DNA from: Pseudotamlana haliotis
GTDB lineage: Bacteria; Bacteroidota; Bacteroidia; Flavobacteriales; Flavobacteriaceae
Direction of reading: 5' to 3'
NCBI RefSeq assembly: GCF_008806375.1
Contig: NZ_WAAT01000004.1
Location: 124,215-188,214 of the forward strand
DNA length: 64,000 nucleotides
Shown here piece after piece: positions 1 through 9,478 of this stretch; within the stretch, counting starts at the first letter, position 1, and each line of letters opens with the position of its first letter. The position numbers and the translations under genes are program-made. The notes under the pieces are model-generated. The model was given only the letters and a program-made list of their open reading frames with translations. It did no database searches and was not told the DNA's origin.

Positions 1-537
1 TTCTCAGGAGGCATGGAACAAAAAGATAGAGAGCGTGCTTTAATAAAATTTAGAAACGGTACGTCTCAAGTACTATTAGCAACCGATTTAGCTGCAAGAG
101 GTATAGATATTCCAGAACTTAATTATATCATTCATTATGAACTCCCTAGACATGAAGAAGAATTTATTCATAGAAATGGAAGAACCGCTCGAGTGAATGC
201 CAAAGGAACAGCCTATGTTTTAAAATGGCAAGACCAACTATTACCAGATTTTATAAAAGATGTAAAAGGTATTAATATTTCAAAAAAGGCTGAAGTTATT
301 CCACAATACTGGGAAACTTTATTTATTTCTGGAGGAAGAAAAGATAAAATTTCAAAAGGGGATATTGCTGGTTTATTTTTTAAAAGTGGAAACATTAACA
401 AAGAACAGTTAGGCGTTATTGAGCTGAAGCAGGATTGTGCCTTTGTGGCAGTGCCTTTGACCATTGCTAATGAATTGGTTGAAAAGCTAAACAATTCACG
501 TTTAAAGAAAAAGAAGGTACGCATTACTGTTTTATGA
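1..537 (+). CDS. DEAD-box RNA helicase, DbpA-like, C-terminal part (5' truncated by the window)
   Basis: The reading frame is open from base 1, so the true start lies outside the window. The visible part begins in the second RecA-like domain of a DEAD-box helicase: GGMEQKDRERAL matches motif IVa, LLATDLAARGIDIP is motif V and HRNGRTAR is motif VI with its arginine finger. After a linker there is a separate domain of about 70 residues, starting near KGDIAGLFF and ending KKKKVRITVL. It looks like the DbpA-type RNA-binding domain, which in E. coli directs the helicase to 23S rRNA hairpin 92. The likely role is ATP-dependent RNA remodelling in ribosome assembly. The family assignment is firm. The substrate is inferred from the C-terminal domain. 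Confidence 0.9.
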   Translation, partial: FSGGMEQKDRERALIKFRNGTSQVLLATDLAARGIDIPELNYIIHYELPRHEEEFIHRNGRTARVNAKGTAYVLKWQDQLLPDFIKDVKGINISKKAEVIPQYWETLFISGGRKDKISKGDIAGLFFKSGNINKEQLGVIELKQDCAFVAVPLTIANELVEKLNNSRLKKKKVRITVL

Positions 538-703
538 GTTTATCTCATATGAGTAAGACTCCAGAAACCAAAAACTATCGACCATTAACTAAATATAATT
601 GTTAAACATCTACTAAATATGAATTTGAAATTTTTGTGTTTCGTAGAAAAAAATATCTTTGTCAGCGTTACGCGTTGAATTTTAATAAAAATTTAAAAGA
701 TTC

Positions 704-1369
704 ATGAAATCTAATTTGGTATTTCTTTTTATGATTTTTTTATCGCTATCTACTTATGCTCAAATAGATAGTAGGAATAACGCGTTTAGTATTCCGGCTA
801 TTGAAGCACCAAAAGACACCTCAGATTTAAAGCCTGAAACACCAGAAATTAAGCCAGAATCTAATTTAGATATACCAGAGCCAGTAACCAATACACCTTT
901 TCCTAAAAAACCATTTTCAATGTTACCAGAGGAAGAGTTTGGTGATCCTGGTGAATTGTACGCTGATAATATCAATAAAACCTTAGATCATTTAAGACTG
1001 AGTAAAGAAGAGTTGGAAATGAGAAACGGAAGTACCGTAGATCAGTTCTTAGGTGAATTTAGAAGTAATGCCACTTCTGTAAATGTGGTTTATCGTGATC
1101 ATGGTTATATGGATGGTGATGTTATACAGGTACGTGTTAATGATGACGTGGTGCAAGCCCGTATTTTTCTATCAAATTCTTTCAAAGGTTTTAAATTAGA
1201 TTTACACCCTGGAATTAACAAAATTGACTTCTTAGCTCTAAATCAAGGAGAGTCTGGACCAAATACAGCAGAGTTTAGAGTCACTGATGATACTGGAGCT
1301 TTGGTTACTCATAATCAATGGAATTTAGCTAAAGGAGTAAAAGCAACGGTTATTGTTGTAAAAGAGTAG
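704..1369 (+). CDS. secreted protein of unknown function
   Basis: This encodes 221 residues with a clear Sec signal peptide (lysine, a hydrophobic stretch, then STYAQ cleavage at about residue 20). Residues 30-70 are rich in proline, glutamate and threonine and look like a disordered linker. Residues 95-221 look like a compact beta-sandwich domain with alternating hydrophobic strands. I do not recognise the family. There is no lipobox and no type IX tail, so it is probably periplasmic or secreted. It stands alone, between a helicase on the same strand 166 bases upstream and a convergent MscS gene. No function is proposed. Confidence 0.7.
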   Translation: MKSNLVFLFMIFLSLSTYAQIDSRNNAFSIPAIEAPKDTSDLKPETPEIKPESNLDIPEPVTNTPFPKKPFSMLPEEEFGDPGELYADNINKTLDHLRLSKEELEMRNGSTVDQFLGEFRSNATSVNVVYRDHGYMDGDVIQVRVNDDVVQARIFLSNSFKGFKLDLHPGINKIDFLALNQGESGPNTAEFRVTDDTGALVTHNQWNLAKGVKATVIVVKE

Positions 1370-1449
1370 CTAACTTCTTCTTCTATTAACTCTTTTAACA
1401 AATGCTATAAGGTGTTATAAATTTTACTTTATAGAGTTTAGAATGATAA

Positions 1450-2691
1450 CTACTTAAATGTTGAATTACTAGGCAGTTCAAAAATTTCTAATCCGAAATA
1501 AGATAGTGCTGCAATCAGGTGATCAAAGATATCAGACATGATATATTCGTAATTTGCCCAACGTTTATCACTACTAAAAGCATAAATTTCTAAAGGAATT
1601 CCTTGTGTTGTAGGCGCTAATTGTCTGGCCATAATCATCATGTCTTTATTAACAGCCGAATGATTATTCAAGTAAGAATCGATATACTTTCTGAAAACCC
1701 CTAAGTTCGTTAGGTTTCTACCGTTTAACAGTATACTTTTATCAATGTTGTGTGCATTGTTGTAGCTATCAATATCCGCTTGACGGTTTTCTAAATAATC
1801 GGTTAAGAGTTGAATTTTCTTTAGATCTGTTATTTCTGCCTCCGATAAATATTTAACCCCGCCTTGCTTAATCAATAAGGCCCGTTTAATTCGTCGGCCT
1901 TCTGAAGTCGTCATACCTCGCCAGTTTTTAAACGAATCTGAAATTAAAGCATAAGGCGGAATGGTAGTGATGGTTTTGTCAAAATTTTGAACTTTTACTG
2001 TGGCTAAGTTAATTTCAATCACATCACCATCGGCACCATATTTTTCAAAAGTAATCCAATCTCCAATACGTACCATATCGTTTATAGCAACTTGAATACT
2101 CGCAACAAAGCCTAAGATAGTGTCTTTAAAAACCAAAAGTACTACCGCTGAAATGGCCCCCATTCCCGTTATAAAATTAATAAACGGAATCCCCGTCATG
2201 ATCGCAATGGCGGAAAAAACACCAATAGTCCACGCAAAAATCATAAAGACTTGAATATAGCTATCTATAGGCTTGTCTTTTAAGCGAGGTAAGGTTTTTA
2301 GGTAATCCTTTAAGGTGTTTAGTAAGCTTCTTACCACCCAAAGGGTTAATAAAATAGCAAAGACTTGCAAGCCTTTTTCTACCCTGATTTCAAAATCTGG
2401 GAAATCTTCAAAAATATTTGGAATAAATTCTAAGGCAATGATAAAAGGTATGATGTGGGCAATGTTCCGAGGCACTTTATTGGTTACTAATAAGTCATCA
2501 AAATTCGTTTTTGTACGGTTTGATAATTGTGTAAAGGCCTGAAGGATTATTTTTTTTATAATAAAGTCTATTAAAAAAATAACAATGAGCAAGCCTAAGA
2601 AAAATACGAAAGCATCTAGGTATTTAGCAATACTTTCGTCTATACCTACGGAAATTAAGTAATCAAAAAAGCGTTTTTTTAAACTGTTCAT
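1450..2691 (-). CDS. MscS family mechanosensitive channel, YbdG-like
   Basis: This 413-residue inner-membrane protein has about five hydrophobic segments in its first 200 residues. The MscS pore and beta domain follow: the glycine/alanine-rich pore-helix region around residues 175-200 (TGMGAISAVVLLVF, KDTILGFVASIQ), then RIGDWITFEKYGADGDVIEIN. The long C-terminal domain and overall length resemble E. coli YbdG more than small MscS. Its role is release of solutes on hypo-osmotic shock. Its ATG overlaps the stop of the upstream DUF3817 reading frame by four bases (ATGA), so the two were probably translated together. Confidence 0.88.
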   Translation of the reverse strand: MNSLKKRFFDYLISVGIDESIAKYLDAFVFFLGLLIVIFLIDFIIKKIILQAFTQLSNRTKTNFDDLLVTNKVPRNIAHIIPFIIALEFIPNIFEDFPDFEIRVEKGLQVFAILLTLWVVRSLLNTLKDYLKTLPRLKDKPIDSYIQVFMIFAWTIGVFSAIAIMTGIPFINFITGMGAISAVVLLVFKDTILGFVASIQVAINDMVRIGDWITFEKYGADGDVIEINLATVKVQNFDKTITTIPPYALISDSFKNWRGMTTSEGRRIKRALLIKQGGVKYLSEAEITDLKKIQLLTDYLENRQADIDSYNNAHNIDKSILLNGRNLTNLGVFRKYIDSYLNNHSAVNKDMMIMARQLAPTTQGIPLEIYAFSSDKRWANYEYIMSDIFDHLIAALSYFGLEIFELPSNSTFK

Positions 2692-2984
2692 TTTGTTTTT
2701 AAGTTTTTCAAGTACACTCTGTCAATATAAAAAGTACCAAAAGGAATTAACGAAGCTACCAATACAATTAAAAATTCTTTGGTGTTCCAGGCAAATTCTT
2801 TTTTAAACATAAAAGCCATGGATACTTAGGCAACAAACAGTAAGCCATGAGGCATCCCAAGCATTTTAACATACTGTGGATCATTGGCGAAGTACTTAAT
2901 TGGAGTGGCAATAAATAGTAATAAAATATAAGAAACACCTTCTAAAAAGGCAATAAGTCTGAAAAGGTTAATAGATGAAAACAT
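2688..2984 (-). pseudogene. DUF3817 family membrane protein, interrupted by one in-frame stop
   Basis: Reading leftwards from the ATG at 2984 gives 98 codons to a TGA at 2690-2688, with a TAA at codon 53 (2828-2826). Both sides of the stop read as one DUF3817-type small membrane protein: MFSSINLFRLIAFLEGVSYI, then PQYVKMLGMPHGLLFVA before the stop, and VSMAFMFKKEFAWNTKEF after it. The frame does not change, so a single base substitution (for example a tyrosine TAT or TAC to TAA) explains the break. It is either a recent nonsense mutation or a base-call error. It is translationally coupled to the MscS gene through a four-base overlap. Confidence 0.8.
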
Positions 2985-3042
2985 GAATTGTTTTTTATAA
3001 AGTTAATATATTCCTAGAGGCGCCCTAGAATGGTAAACAGAT

Positions 3043-3660
3043 TTATAAGGCGTGAAAAATAACCAATCCATAAATTACAAATCGTAATAATCGTAAGGAC
3101 CCATATAGTATAACCGCTCTGAAAGGAAATTTAATAATACCTGCTGCGATACAAGAAATTGAAAAGGGTAGTGGTAGTAGCGCACCAACAACAATAAGAA
3201 AACCTCCCCATTTTCTAGAGTTTTTCAGTTGTTTTTCCATTTTCACTTCTAAATAATGACGAACAGACGGGATTTTAGTAATGGTGCGTCCCATCCAATA
3301 TGCCAAAAGGCCTCCAGAATAAGATAAAACGGCTAAAAGGCTTAGGAAAAACCACGGACTGTACATTTTGCCAGACCAGGCGATAAATATTTCCGGAGGA
3401 ATAAGCCCCAATAAAGTTTCAGAAACAAAGAAGAAACTTAATACTCCCCATGCAGGAAGTATTTCTGTCATTTCAGTTAATGCTTTATTAATATCAAAAA
3501 AATGATTGATAACATAAACTAAAGCAACAACTGCAATAATATAGGGCAAGGCCTTTTTAACAGCTTGCCACACAAAACTATAGAATCCAGTGTAGCTATA
3601 GTACTGGTGCAATAGCTTTATACGTGATTTTTCGCTTTTAGATTTTGGGCTGTTTTTCAT
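3043..3660 (-). CDS. VTT (DedA/SNARE-associated) domain membrane protein
   Basis: This encodes 205 residues with about five membrane segments. The hallmarks of the VTT/DedA superfamily are present: an acidic, proline-containing re-entrant loop in ETLLGLIPPEIFIAWSGKMY (about residues 101-120) and a glycine-rich second half (GGFLIVVGALLPLPFSISC). Proteins of this superfamily include phospholipid scramblases and undecaprenyl-phosphate or DedA-type transporters of the inner membrane. The substrate cannot be read from the sequence. The gene is monocistronic, and the next gene is divergent. Confidence 0.78.
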   Translation of the reverse strand: MKNSPKSKSEKSRIKLLHQYYSYTGFYSFVWQAVKKALPYIIAVVALVYVINHFFDINKALTEMTEILPAWGVLSFFFVSETLLGLIPPEIFIAWSGKMYSPWFFLSLLAVLSYSGGLLAYWMGRTITKIPSVRHYLEVKMEKQLKNSRKWGGFLIVVGALLPLPFSISCIAAGIIKFPFRAVILYGSLRLLRFVIYGLVIFHAL

Positions 3661-3824
3661 GCTTCAAATTAAAATGCAAATATAGTCTTAACTCTAAGAA
3701 TTACATAAATAATAATGTTAGATTTATGCATGGTTTATGTTAAAATATTTGTGTTTTCTTAAAAGCAAATCAAATTTGAATAATTAGAACATTAGCTATA
3801 AATTTACAGTAAATAATAAGGTTT

Positions 3825-5060
3825 ATGATTGCTAAATTTTCAGGGCTAAAAACAAAGACTTTAATAAAATTCCTTTTAATACTTACTTTAGCAACAACGG
3901 GTAAGGTTTTGGCTCAAGAAATTCAAAAAGATTCGATTGTAAAAAATAAAATTGATATAAAGTATACAGACAAAGGTTTTCAATTTAAAACCTCAGATAA
4001 TAAGCATTTACTGCATATTGAGTCCCGTTTGCAATTTAGATTCGCTACACCAGGTGATGAAAATCCTTTAACTTTTGATGATATCTACCCTACAAGCAAT
4101 ACGGTTTTTAAAATTAACCGAGCGCGTTTAAAAATTGGAGGTCACGCCTTTACACCAGATTTAAAGTATTATTTTGAGTATGAACTATCGCAATCTAATC
4201 TATTAGATTTCAGACTGATGTTTGAAAAGTGGAAGGGCTTTCACATCAAAGTCGGACAGTGGAAAACCTATTACAGTAGAGAGCGTATCATTTCATCAGG
4301 GAAACAACAAATGGTTGACCGTTCGATTATAAACAGACCGTTTACGCTTGACCGTCAGCAAGGAATTTCATTTTACGGCCGCCTTTTTGAAGAATCACCG
4401 GCAGATTTGACTTATCACTTGTCATTATTAACGGGAACGGGGCGTGGTTCTACTGAAAATGATGATAACAGGCTTATGTATGTAGGGCGTTTACAATGGA
4501 ATTTCTTAGGAAGAGAAGTTTCAATGTCAGGATCAGATTTAAAGCATGTTACAAAACCAGAAGCCTTAATTGCTTTAGCTGCAGCGACTAATACGAGTCC
4601 GTATACACGATTTTCACAATCTGGTGGCGGACAGTTAGAAGGCTTTCAAGATGGTGTTTCTGGGCAATACACCGTAAATCAGGGCTTAATTGAAACGGCA
4701 TTTAAGTATAAAGGCTTTTCATGGCAAAGTGAAGTACATCATAAAACTATTTTTGATAACGTGAATGATACAGAAACCCATTTAAGAGGTATGTATGTAC
4801 AAGCCGGTTATTTTTTCTCTAATATTTTTGATTTCGTACCAGAACCACTTGAAGTTGCTGGGAGATTTGGTTATTACAACCCAAATATTGAAATCAAACA
4901 AGATTTAGAAGAAGAATTTGGTTTGGCGTTTAACTGGTTCTTTAATGGTCATAGAAATAAACTAACTACTGAGTTTACTTATTTTCAAATACAATCGTAC
5001 AATGTGATAGAGCCATCTGATGGATTACGATTTAGAGTCCAATGGGATATATCGTTGTAA
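3825..5060 (+). CDS. outer-membrane porin, OprO/OprP (phosphate-selective porin) family
   Basis: This 411-residue protein has a signal peptide ending at about residue 30 (VLAQ). The body is typical of Porin_O_P proteins: an N-terminal strand with LHIESRLQFRF, the FKINRARLKIGGH motif, paired amphipathic beta strands and an aromatic C-terminal strand (LRFRVQWDISL). It should form a 16-18-stranded outer-membrane barrel that passes anions or small solutes. Phosphate selectivity cannot be assumed, because many Bacteroidota members of this family have unknown substrates. No transporter genes adjoin it. The hairpin at 5160-5182 probably ends its transcript. Confidence 0.85.
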   Translation: MIAKFSGLKTKTLIKFLLILTLATTGKVLAQEIQKDSIVKNKIDIKYTDKGFQFKTSDNKHLLHIESRLQFRFATPGDENPLTFDDIYPTSNTVFKINRARLKIGGHAFTPDLKYYFEYELSQSNLLDFRLMFEKWKGFHIKVGQWKTYYSRERIISSGKQQMVDRSIINRPFTLDRQQGISFYGRLFEESPADLTYHLSLLTGTGRGSTENDDNRLMYVGRLQWNFLGREVSMSGSDLKHVTKPEALIALAAATNTSPYTRFSQSGGGQLEGFQDGVSGQYTVNQGLIETAFKYKGFSWQSEVHHKTIFDNVNDTETHLRGMYVQAGYFFSNIFDFVPEPLEVAGRFGYYNPNIEIKQDLEEEFGLAFNWFFNGHRNKLTTEFTYFQIQSYNVIEPSDGLRFRVQWDISL

Positions 5061-5159
5061 TTTATTTTTCAGCTAACTACCAAACTAGAGTATGTGTTGA
5101 GAATCTCTATTTTACATAATATAAATTATAGTACAATTGTTGTCATGAGTAAAATAGCG

Positions 5160-5184
5160 AATAGAACTTTTTCAGTTCTATTTT
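5160..5184 (+). terminator. hairpin downstream of the porin gene
   Basis: AATAGAACT (5160-5168) and AGTTCTATT (5174-5182) form a nine-base-pair stem with a five-base loop, followed by a short T run. It lies 100 bases past the porin stop codon. The T tract is short, so intrinsic termination is likely but not certain. Confidence 0.5.
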
Positions 5185-5289
5185 ACATAGTTGCAGATAT
5201 GATGCCTTTAGGTTCATATCGATAGCAATTATGTAACAGCTATTTTATGACCAAAACTTTATTAAACATTCGTAAGCTATGATTCAGTA

Positions 5290-5460
5290 TTATGTAAAAT
5301 ATCCCAGAAGCATTCGTTATCATAAGAATAATTAGAACTTGGTTCTCTAAAACAATAGAAATCTTGTGAATATCTCTCCAACGCTTGCCAACCTGCCTGC
5401 CGGCACCAAATAAAGGCTAAACTTTTTGCTAGTATTAAAAATCGAAGATTCGATAAAATA
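5290..5460. repeat. dispersed repeat, copy 1 (related to 9715-9900), in a gene-free stretch 5185-5701
   Basis: No gene is convincing between 5185 and 5701. Open frames here are short and lack recognisable sequence. The stretch instead contains a degenerate repeat that aligns with 9715-9900. The shared pieces, in order, are CAGTAT.ATG, GAAGCATT, AAAACAATA, AATCT..GAATA, CCAA, CTGCC/GGCA and CTAA followed by T-rich DNA. Its core is a small palindrome (CCTGCCTGCCGGCA here, TGCCTGCAGGCA in the other copy). The element resembles a non-coding REP or MITE-like sequence. Confidence 0.55.
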
Positions 5461-5701
5461 TACGTAATAAAAAATTTTACGCGATTCTCGTAAGCTTGCC
5501 ACAAGAGCATAAATTTTAAGAAATCGACTTTTTAGGAGATTCACGAACACATTTGAAGTTTATGCAAATAATTAAATATGTGAGTAAAAACAAATTTCTA
5601 TACACTTGTCATATTTAAAATCTACTTGGCCTGTTGCACTTATAACTTGAACATGGCAAACTTCAATTTCGGAACTTATTAAGATTGTTTGGATATCCCA
5701 C

Positions 5702-6556
5702 TTATATGCTATTTATTATCACCTCTTCTATTTTATTAAATTCTTTATTAGTCGGAACATGCTTAGAAGCTTTAAATAAAAATACTTCCTTTAAAGTTGG
5801 AAAAACTCTTTTTGCCCGTTTTATCATTTTTTTTCCAGGAAACATGATGTCTTTTTCACAAGCAAAAATGGTGATTGGGGTTTTTATACTTTTTGCTCTA
5901 TCCCTACTTATTATTGGTAAAGGAGAAAAATCCATATTACAATGTTGAAACGTAAGCGACATATACTCTAAAGCAAAATCATCGTATTCAGAAAAAAGTG
6001 CTCCCAAAACTTTTTTGATATGCTTCTGATTGTTTGTTTTGATAAACTTTTTTAGTGGTAAAAACATTTTGAATACGCCTACAAAGGGATTTCCATTTAC
6101 GATATAGACTGGGGAGATTAAGAAAACCTGCTTAATTGGTATCTCATTAAATTCTAGTGCTTTTAAGCTAATGAAACCTCCAAAGGAAAAGCCAACAAGT
6201 GTCACATCTTTCAGTCTTAGTTTTATGATTATTTCAATAAGCCATTTTCCATACTCTAAAGATTTCATGTCTAATCTGATCTCTGCACTTTTATTGGGTT
6301 GTGCTAAGACATCAATGGCATAGACACAATATTTTGAAGCTAAATTAGGGAAAGAATCTAAAATTTGCGGTGCACAACCACCAGTTCCATGAATAAGCAA
6401 TAATGGTGGTAAATTAGTGTTACCAACTCGAATTACATTGGTTTTTCCGAATTTTGTTTCTACTAATTTTTCTGAATACTCAATTTCCTGCTCTTTTAAT
6501 TTTTGATTGTAAAGGGTTATGATTTTTTCTTTTCCTACTTTTGATTTGAAAAACAT
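5702..6556 (-). CDS. alpha/beta hydrolase
   Basis: This 284-residue protein has an alpha/beta hydrolase fold and no signal peptide. It shows the oxyanion-hole motif LLIHGTGG (about residues 73-80), the nucleophile elbow GFSFGG (serine near residue 142), a possible acidic residue in ACEKDIMFPG and the C-terminal histidine in ASKHVPTNKEF. Substrate is unknown. The gene lies 26 bases downstream of a quinone-oxidoreductase-like gene, and the TPR/AraC regulator is further upstream on the same strand. The three may be one transcription unit. Confidence 0.8.
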   Translation of the reverse strand: MFFKSKVGKEKIITLYNQKLKEQEIEYSEKLVETKFGKTNVIRVGNTNLPPLLLIHGTGGCAPQILDSFPNLASKYCVYAIDVLAQPNKSAEIRLDMKSLEYGKWLIEIIIKLRLKDVTLVGFSFGGFISLKALEFNEIPIKQVFLISPVYIVNGNPFVGVFKMFLPLKKFIKTNNQKHIKKVLGALFSEYDDFALEYMSLTFQHCNMDFSPLPIISRDRAKSIKTPITIFACEKDIMFPGKKMIKRAKRVFPTLKEVFLFKASKHVPTNKEFNKIEEVIINSI

Positions 6557-6582
6557 AGACTGCTCGTTTTTTAGTTGATGAT

Positions 6583-7545
6583 TTAAGGATTGATGATAAC
6601 TATATTACCCACTTTACGACCAGTTTCAACATAGTTATGTGCTTGTGCGATATCTGACAGCTTGTAGCTTTTATCAATGTTTGTATAAAGTTTTCCTTGT
6701 TTAAAAAAGTCTACCAATTCTAAGAATAATCGTTTTAATTCTTCAGTTTTTTTAAGCCCTGTAGCCGCAAATTTTACTTTTTTTGAATTTACTATTGAAT
6801 GCCATAATATTCCAAAACTTAAAACAGGTGTCATAAAAATGCCTTTTTGAGTTAACACACTCTCACAACTTTTAAAGCTTAAAGTACCAACTGAATCATA
6901 AATGATGTCGTATTTATTTAGAGTATTTGTAAAATCTTCATTTTTATAATCAACAACATCATCTGCTCCTATCGATTTTACAAAACTGAAGTTTTTAGTA
7001 CTACAAACGCCTGTTACTTTTGCTCCCATGACTTTAGCCAATTGCACTGCTGCTGAACCCAAGCTTCCAGAAGCACCATTTATTAAAATATGTTGCCCTT
7101 CTTTTATATTGGCAATGTCTTTTAAGAAATTATACGAGGTTAAAAAACCATCACAGATTGGAGCCGCTTCTTGATGTGGAATATTAGTTGGTTTGCTTTC
7201 AATTACCATTTCTTCTGCTATACATATATATTCAGCATTACAACCATTACTAAATAGTTTTTCTCCAAAAACTTGATCACCAACTTTAAATTTTGTGATT
7301 TGTGTACCTATAGCTTCTACAACTCCTGAAAATCCAGTTCCTAAAGCTGTATTTTTGGGTTTAAATAAACCTAAAAACAATCTACCAAATTTGGGTACTC
7401 CTTGTCGCATCATTGTATCTGCCCTGGTTACTGAAGAGGCTTTAATTTTTACTAAAATCTCATTTGGTTTTGGTGATGGAATTTCAACATCAATTACCTG
7501 AATCACTTCTGGAGAACCGTATTTTGTGTAAACTGCTGCTTTCAT
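6583..7545 (-). CDS. zinc-independent medium-chain dehydrogenase/reductase (NADPH:quinone oxidoreductase-like)
   Basis: This 320-residue protein has the MDR layout: an N-terminal GroES-like domain (MKAAVYTKYGSPEV, GTGFSGVVEAIG) and a Rossmann domain with the nucleotide motif INGASGSLGSAAVQLAK near residue 155. Residues that bind catalytic zinc in alcohol dehydrogenases are absent, so it belongs to the zeta-crystallin/quinone oxidoreductase branch. It probably reduces quinones or enones with NAD(P)H in the cytoplasm. The hydrolase gene follows after 26 bases. Confidence 0.85.
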   Translation of the reverse strand: MKAAVYTKYGSPEVIQVIDVEIPSPKPNEILVKIKASSVTRADTMMRQGVPKFGRLFLGLFKPKNTALGTGFSGVVEAIGTQITKFKVGDQVFGEKLFSNGCNAEYICIAEEMVIESKPTNIPHQEAAPICDGFLTSYNFLKDIANIKEGQHILINGASGSLGSAAVQLAKVMGAKVTGVCSTKNFSFVKSIGADDVVDYKNEDFTNTLNKYDIIYDSVGTLSFKSCESVLTQKGIFMTPVLSFGILWHSIVNSKKVKFAATGLKKTEELKRLFLELVDFFKQGKLYTNIDKSYKLSDIAQAHNYVETGRKVGNIVIINP

Positions 7546-7626
7546 AATTGTTATTCAATACTTATACTTTAGACCACAAAAGTATTATTGAATGCCTTTA
7601 CGAATGTTCTAATTATGAAATCGGAA

Positions 7627-9417
7627 CTAATTCTTTAAAGTGCTTTTGATAAAGGCATTTGGTGTCATACCTTCAATTTTCTTAAAGAATGTGTTGAAAA
7701 CGGTTTTAGAATTAAAACCACTATCATAAGCCACTGCCATAATGGTTAAACCTTTGTTTTCTTCTAAAAGGATGCGTTGTTTAAATTCAGTTATCCTGTA
7801 AGAATTCACCAATTCTGAAAAGTTTTTTTGAAAGCCCATGTTTAACAATTGAGACACATAATTTGCAGGAAGTTCCAAATAGGATGCTAAATCCTTTAAT
7901 GCCAGATCTGGATTTAGATATAGTTTATAATCTGCCATAATTTGTTCTAGTTCTTTACTGTACTTTTCAATTTCGTTAGTATCTAATAAGGCTTGTTTGT
8001 ACTTTTTATTTTGTTTATAATTTAAGTTATCTGGAATGGCCTTTAATAATATTTCTTTGACACTTTTATGATTTTTTATAGGTTTCAGAATTGGTGAGGG
8101 GTTTAATAATAAAATTAATGGCAACCTATTATCGTAGGCTTGAGTTACTAATTCGACTACCTTTTTATTATTACCCAACAAGGCATTTACTAATATTAAA
8201 AACGTCAATGCTTTATCTACCTGTGTTGTTGTTAAATAGGTTTCTAATTCTTCTAATCCATCATGGCACTTCTCCATTTCATTGAGCTTTGCATAGCACA
8301 TGGTTTCACCTCCTAATTTGGTAAGATCTTTAACAGAAACGCCTTCAAGTGAACCGAAATAAGACAAAGCTTCATTTGGTTTGCCTGACATTAATAAACA
8401 AATCCCTATATAAATTGGTGGAAAGGGCAACATGGGGTCTAGCACTAATGCCTTTTTCAAGAAAGGTATTGCTGTGGTGTAATCTTCTTGTAAGTAATAT
8501 AAAAATCCCTTATAATGATGGTTGATAGCAGCATAAGGATCTAATTGTAAAGCTTTGTCAAGATAATTACGTGCCGCTTCTAATTTTCCTTCCACTGTCA
8601 AAAAATTAGAAATGGTTAAGTATATATCATCTGCTTGTTGAATATCCAAAGCCTTGTTGGCATGTTCGTAAGCTTTCTTAAGATTCCAATTTTGCCAGCA
8701 TTCTATCCAAGCCAAATTCAATTGTGATCTCGATGAGTTTGGGTCTAGCTCCAATGCCTTCAGTAAATATGGCTGAGCCTTCTCATAAGCTTCAAATGCA
8801 GGTAAAAGCCCCATGGTTCCCATATAAACATAGGCTTGATTAATATCTAGATAGGGATTTGAAAAATTAGGTGCCCTTTTTATGAGGTTTTGAAGAATTT
8901 TGATACCCTTTATAGTGTTTTTATAATCCAACTTCATGATGTAATACCTCCCTTTTAGGTATTCTCTGTAAACATCCGTAGGGACGTCAATAGGTTCTAC
9001 TAGCTTATCTTCTATTTCTAAATGGCCTACATGTTCGCGTAGTTTTTCAGCAATAAAAAGGCTGATATCGTCCTGTATTTCAAAAACATCTTCTGGTTTT
9101 CTATCAAATGTTTCTGACCAGAAATGAAAGTCATCTACAGTATCAATCATTTGCACTGTAATGCGCATTTTATTTATAGAAGATCTAACACTTCCTTCTA
9201 TAAACGTAGCCACCTTTAATTTTTCTCTAACCTCTCTGGCTGTGATATTTTTATTTTTAAAATGGAAGGAAGATGTACGAGAAGTTACAGCTAGATCTTT
9301 AATTTTGGCAAGCGCATTAATGATTTCTTCTGTTAATCCATCGCAAAAGTATTCGTTATCAATAGAATTACTCATATTGACGAATGGTAGTACTGCTATG
9401 GATTTTTGGTTAATCAA
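7627..9417 (-). CDS. TolB-like/TPR protein with C-terminal AraC-type DNA-binding domain
   Basis: The protein has three parts. The first is an N-terminal domain beginning SIAVLPFVNMS and containing FCDGLTEEIINALAK and FIEGSVRSS, the fold seen in TPR-linked bacterial regulators and cyclases. Next come about eight TPR units (roughly residues 180-480 of the longest reading). Last is an AraC helix-turn-helix domain in the final ~100 residues (LALKDLASYLELPANYVSQL, then MAVAYDSGFNSKTVFNTFFK). It is a transcription regulator, probably of the hydrolase/MDR pair downstream. I chose the TTG at 9417. An upstream ATG at 9486 falls inside a dispersed repeat, and a good -7 box (TACATTTG, 9444-9437) lies within that extension, so transcription probably starts after it. 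Confidence 0.82.
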   Translation of the reverse strand: MINQKSIAVLPFVNMSNSIDNEYFCDGLTEEIINALAKIKDLAVTSRTSSFHFKNKNITAREVREKLKVATFIEGSVRSSINKMRITVQMIDTVDDFHFWSETFDRKPEDVFEIQDDISLFIAEKLREHVGHLEIEDKLVEPIDVPTDVYREYLKGRYYIMKLDYKNTIKGIKILQNLIKRAPNFSNPYLDINQAYVYMGTMGLLPAFEAYEKAQPYLLKALELDPNSSRSQLNLAWIECWQNWNLKKAYEHANKALDIQQADDIYLTISNFLTVEGKLEAARNYLDKALQLDPYAAINHHYKGFLYYLQEDYTTAIPFLKKALVLDPMLPFPPIYIGICLLMSGKPNEALSYFGSLEGVSVKDLTKLGGETMCYAKLNEMEKCHDGLEELETYLTTTQVDKALTFLILVNALLGNNKKVVELVTQAYDNRLPLILLLNPSPILKPIKNHKSVKEILLKAIPDNLNYKQNKKYKQALLDTNEIEKYSKELEQIMADYKLYLNPDLALKDLASYLELPANYVSQLLNMGFQKNFSELVNSYRITEFKQRILLEENKGLTIMAVAYDSGFNSKTVFNTFFKKIEGMTPNAFIKSTLKN

Positions 9418-9436
9418 TATTTTTTTTTGGAGACAA

Positions 9437-9444
9437 CAAATGTA
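9437..9444 (-). promoter_or_regulatory. -7 box of the TPR/AraC regulator gene
   Basis: On the minus strand this reads TACATTTG, a perfect match to the Bacteroidota -7 consensus TAnnTTTG. It would start transcription near 9431 and leave a short leader before the TTG start at 9417. No clear -33 TTG is seen at the right distance. Confidence 0.45.
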
Positions 9445-9478
9445 AATTAAATTATTGAAAACATTTATATTTGATGCC

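Noticed and set aside
5277-5550. Short minus-strand open frames of 67-77 codons
   Set aside because: They overlap each other, lie in a dispersed repeat, and their translations have no recognisable domain or consistent start.
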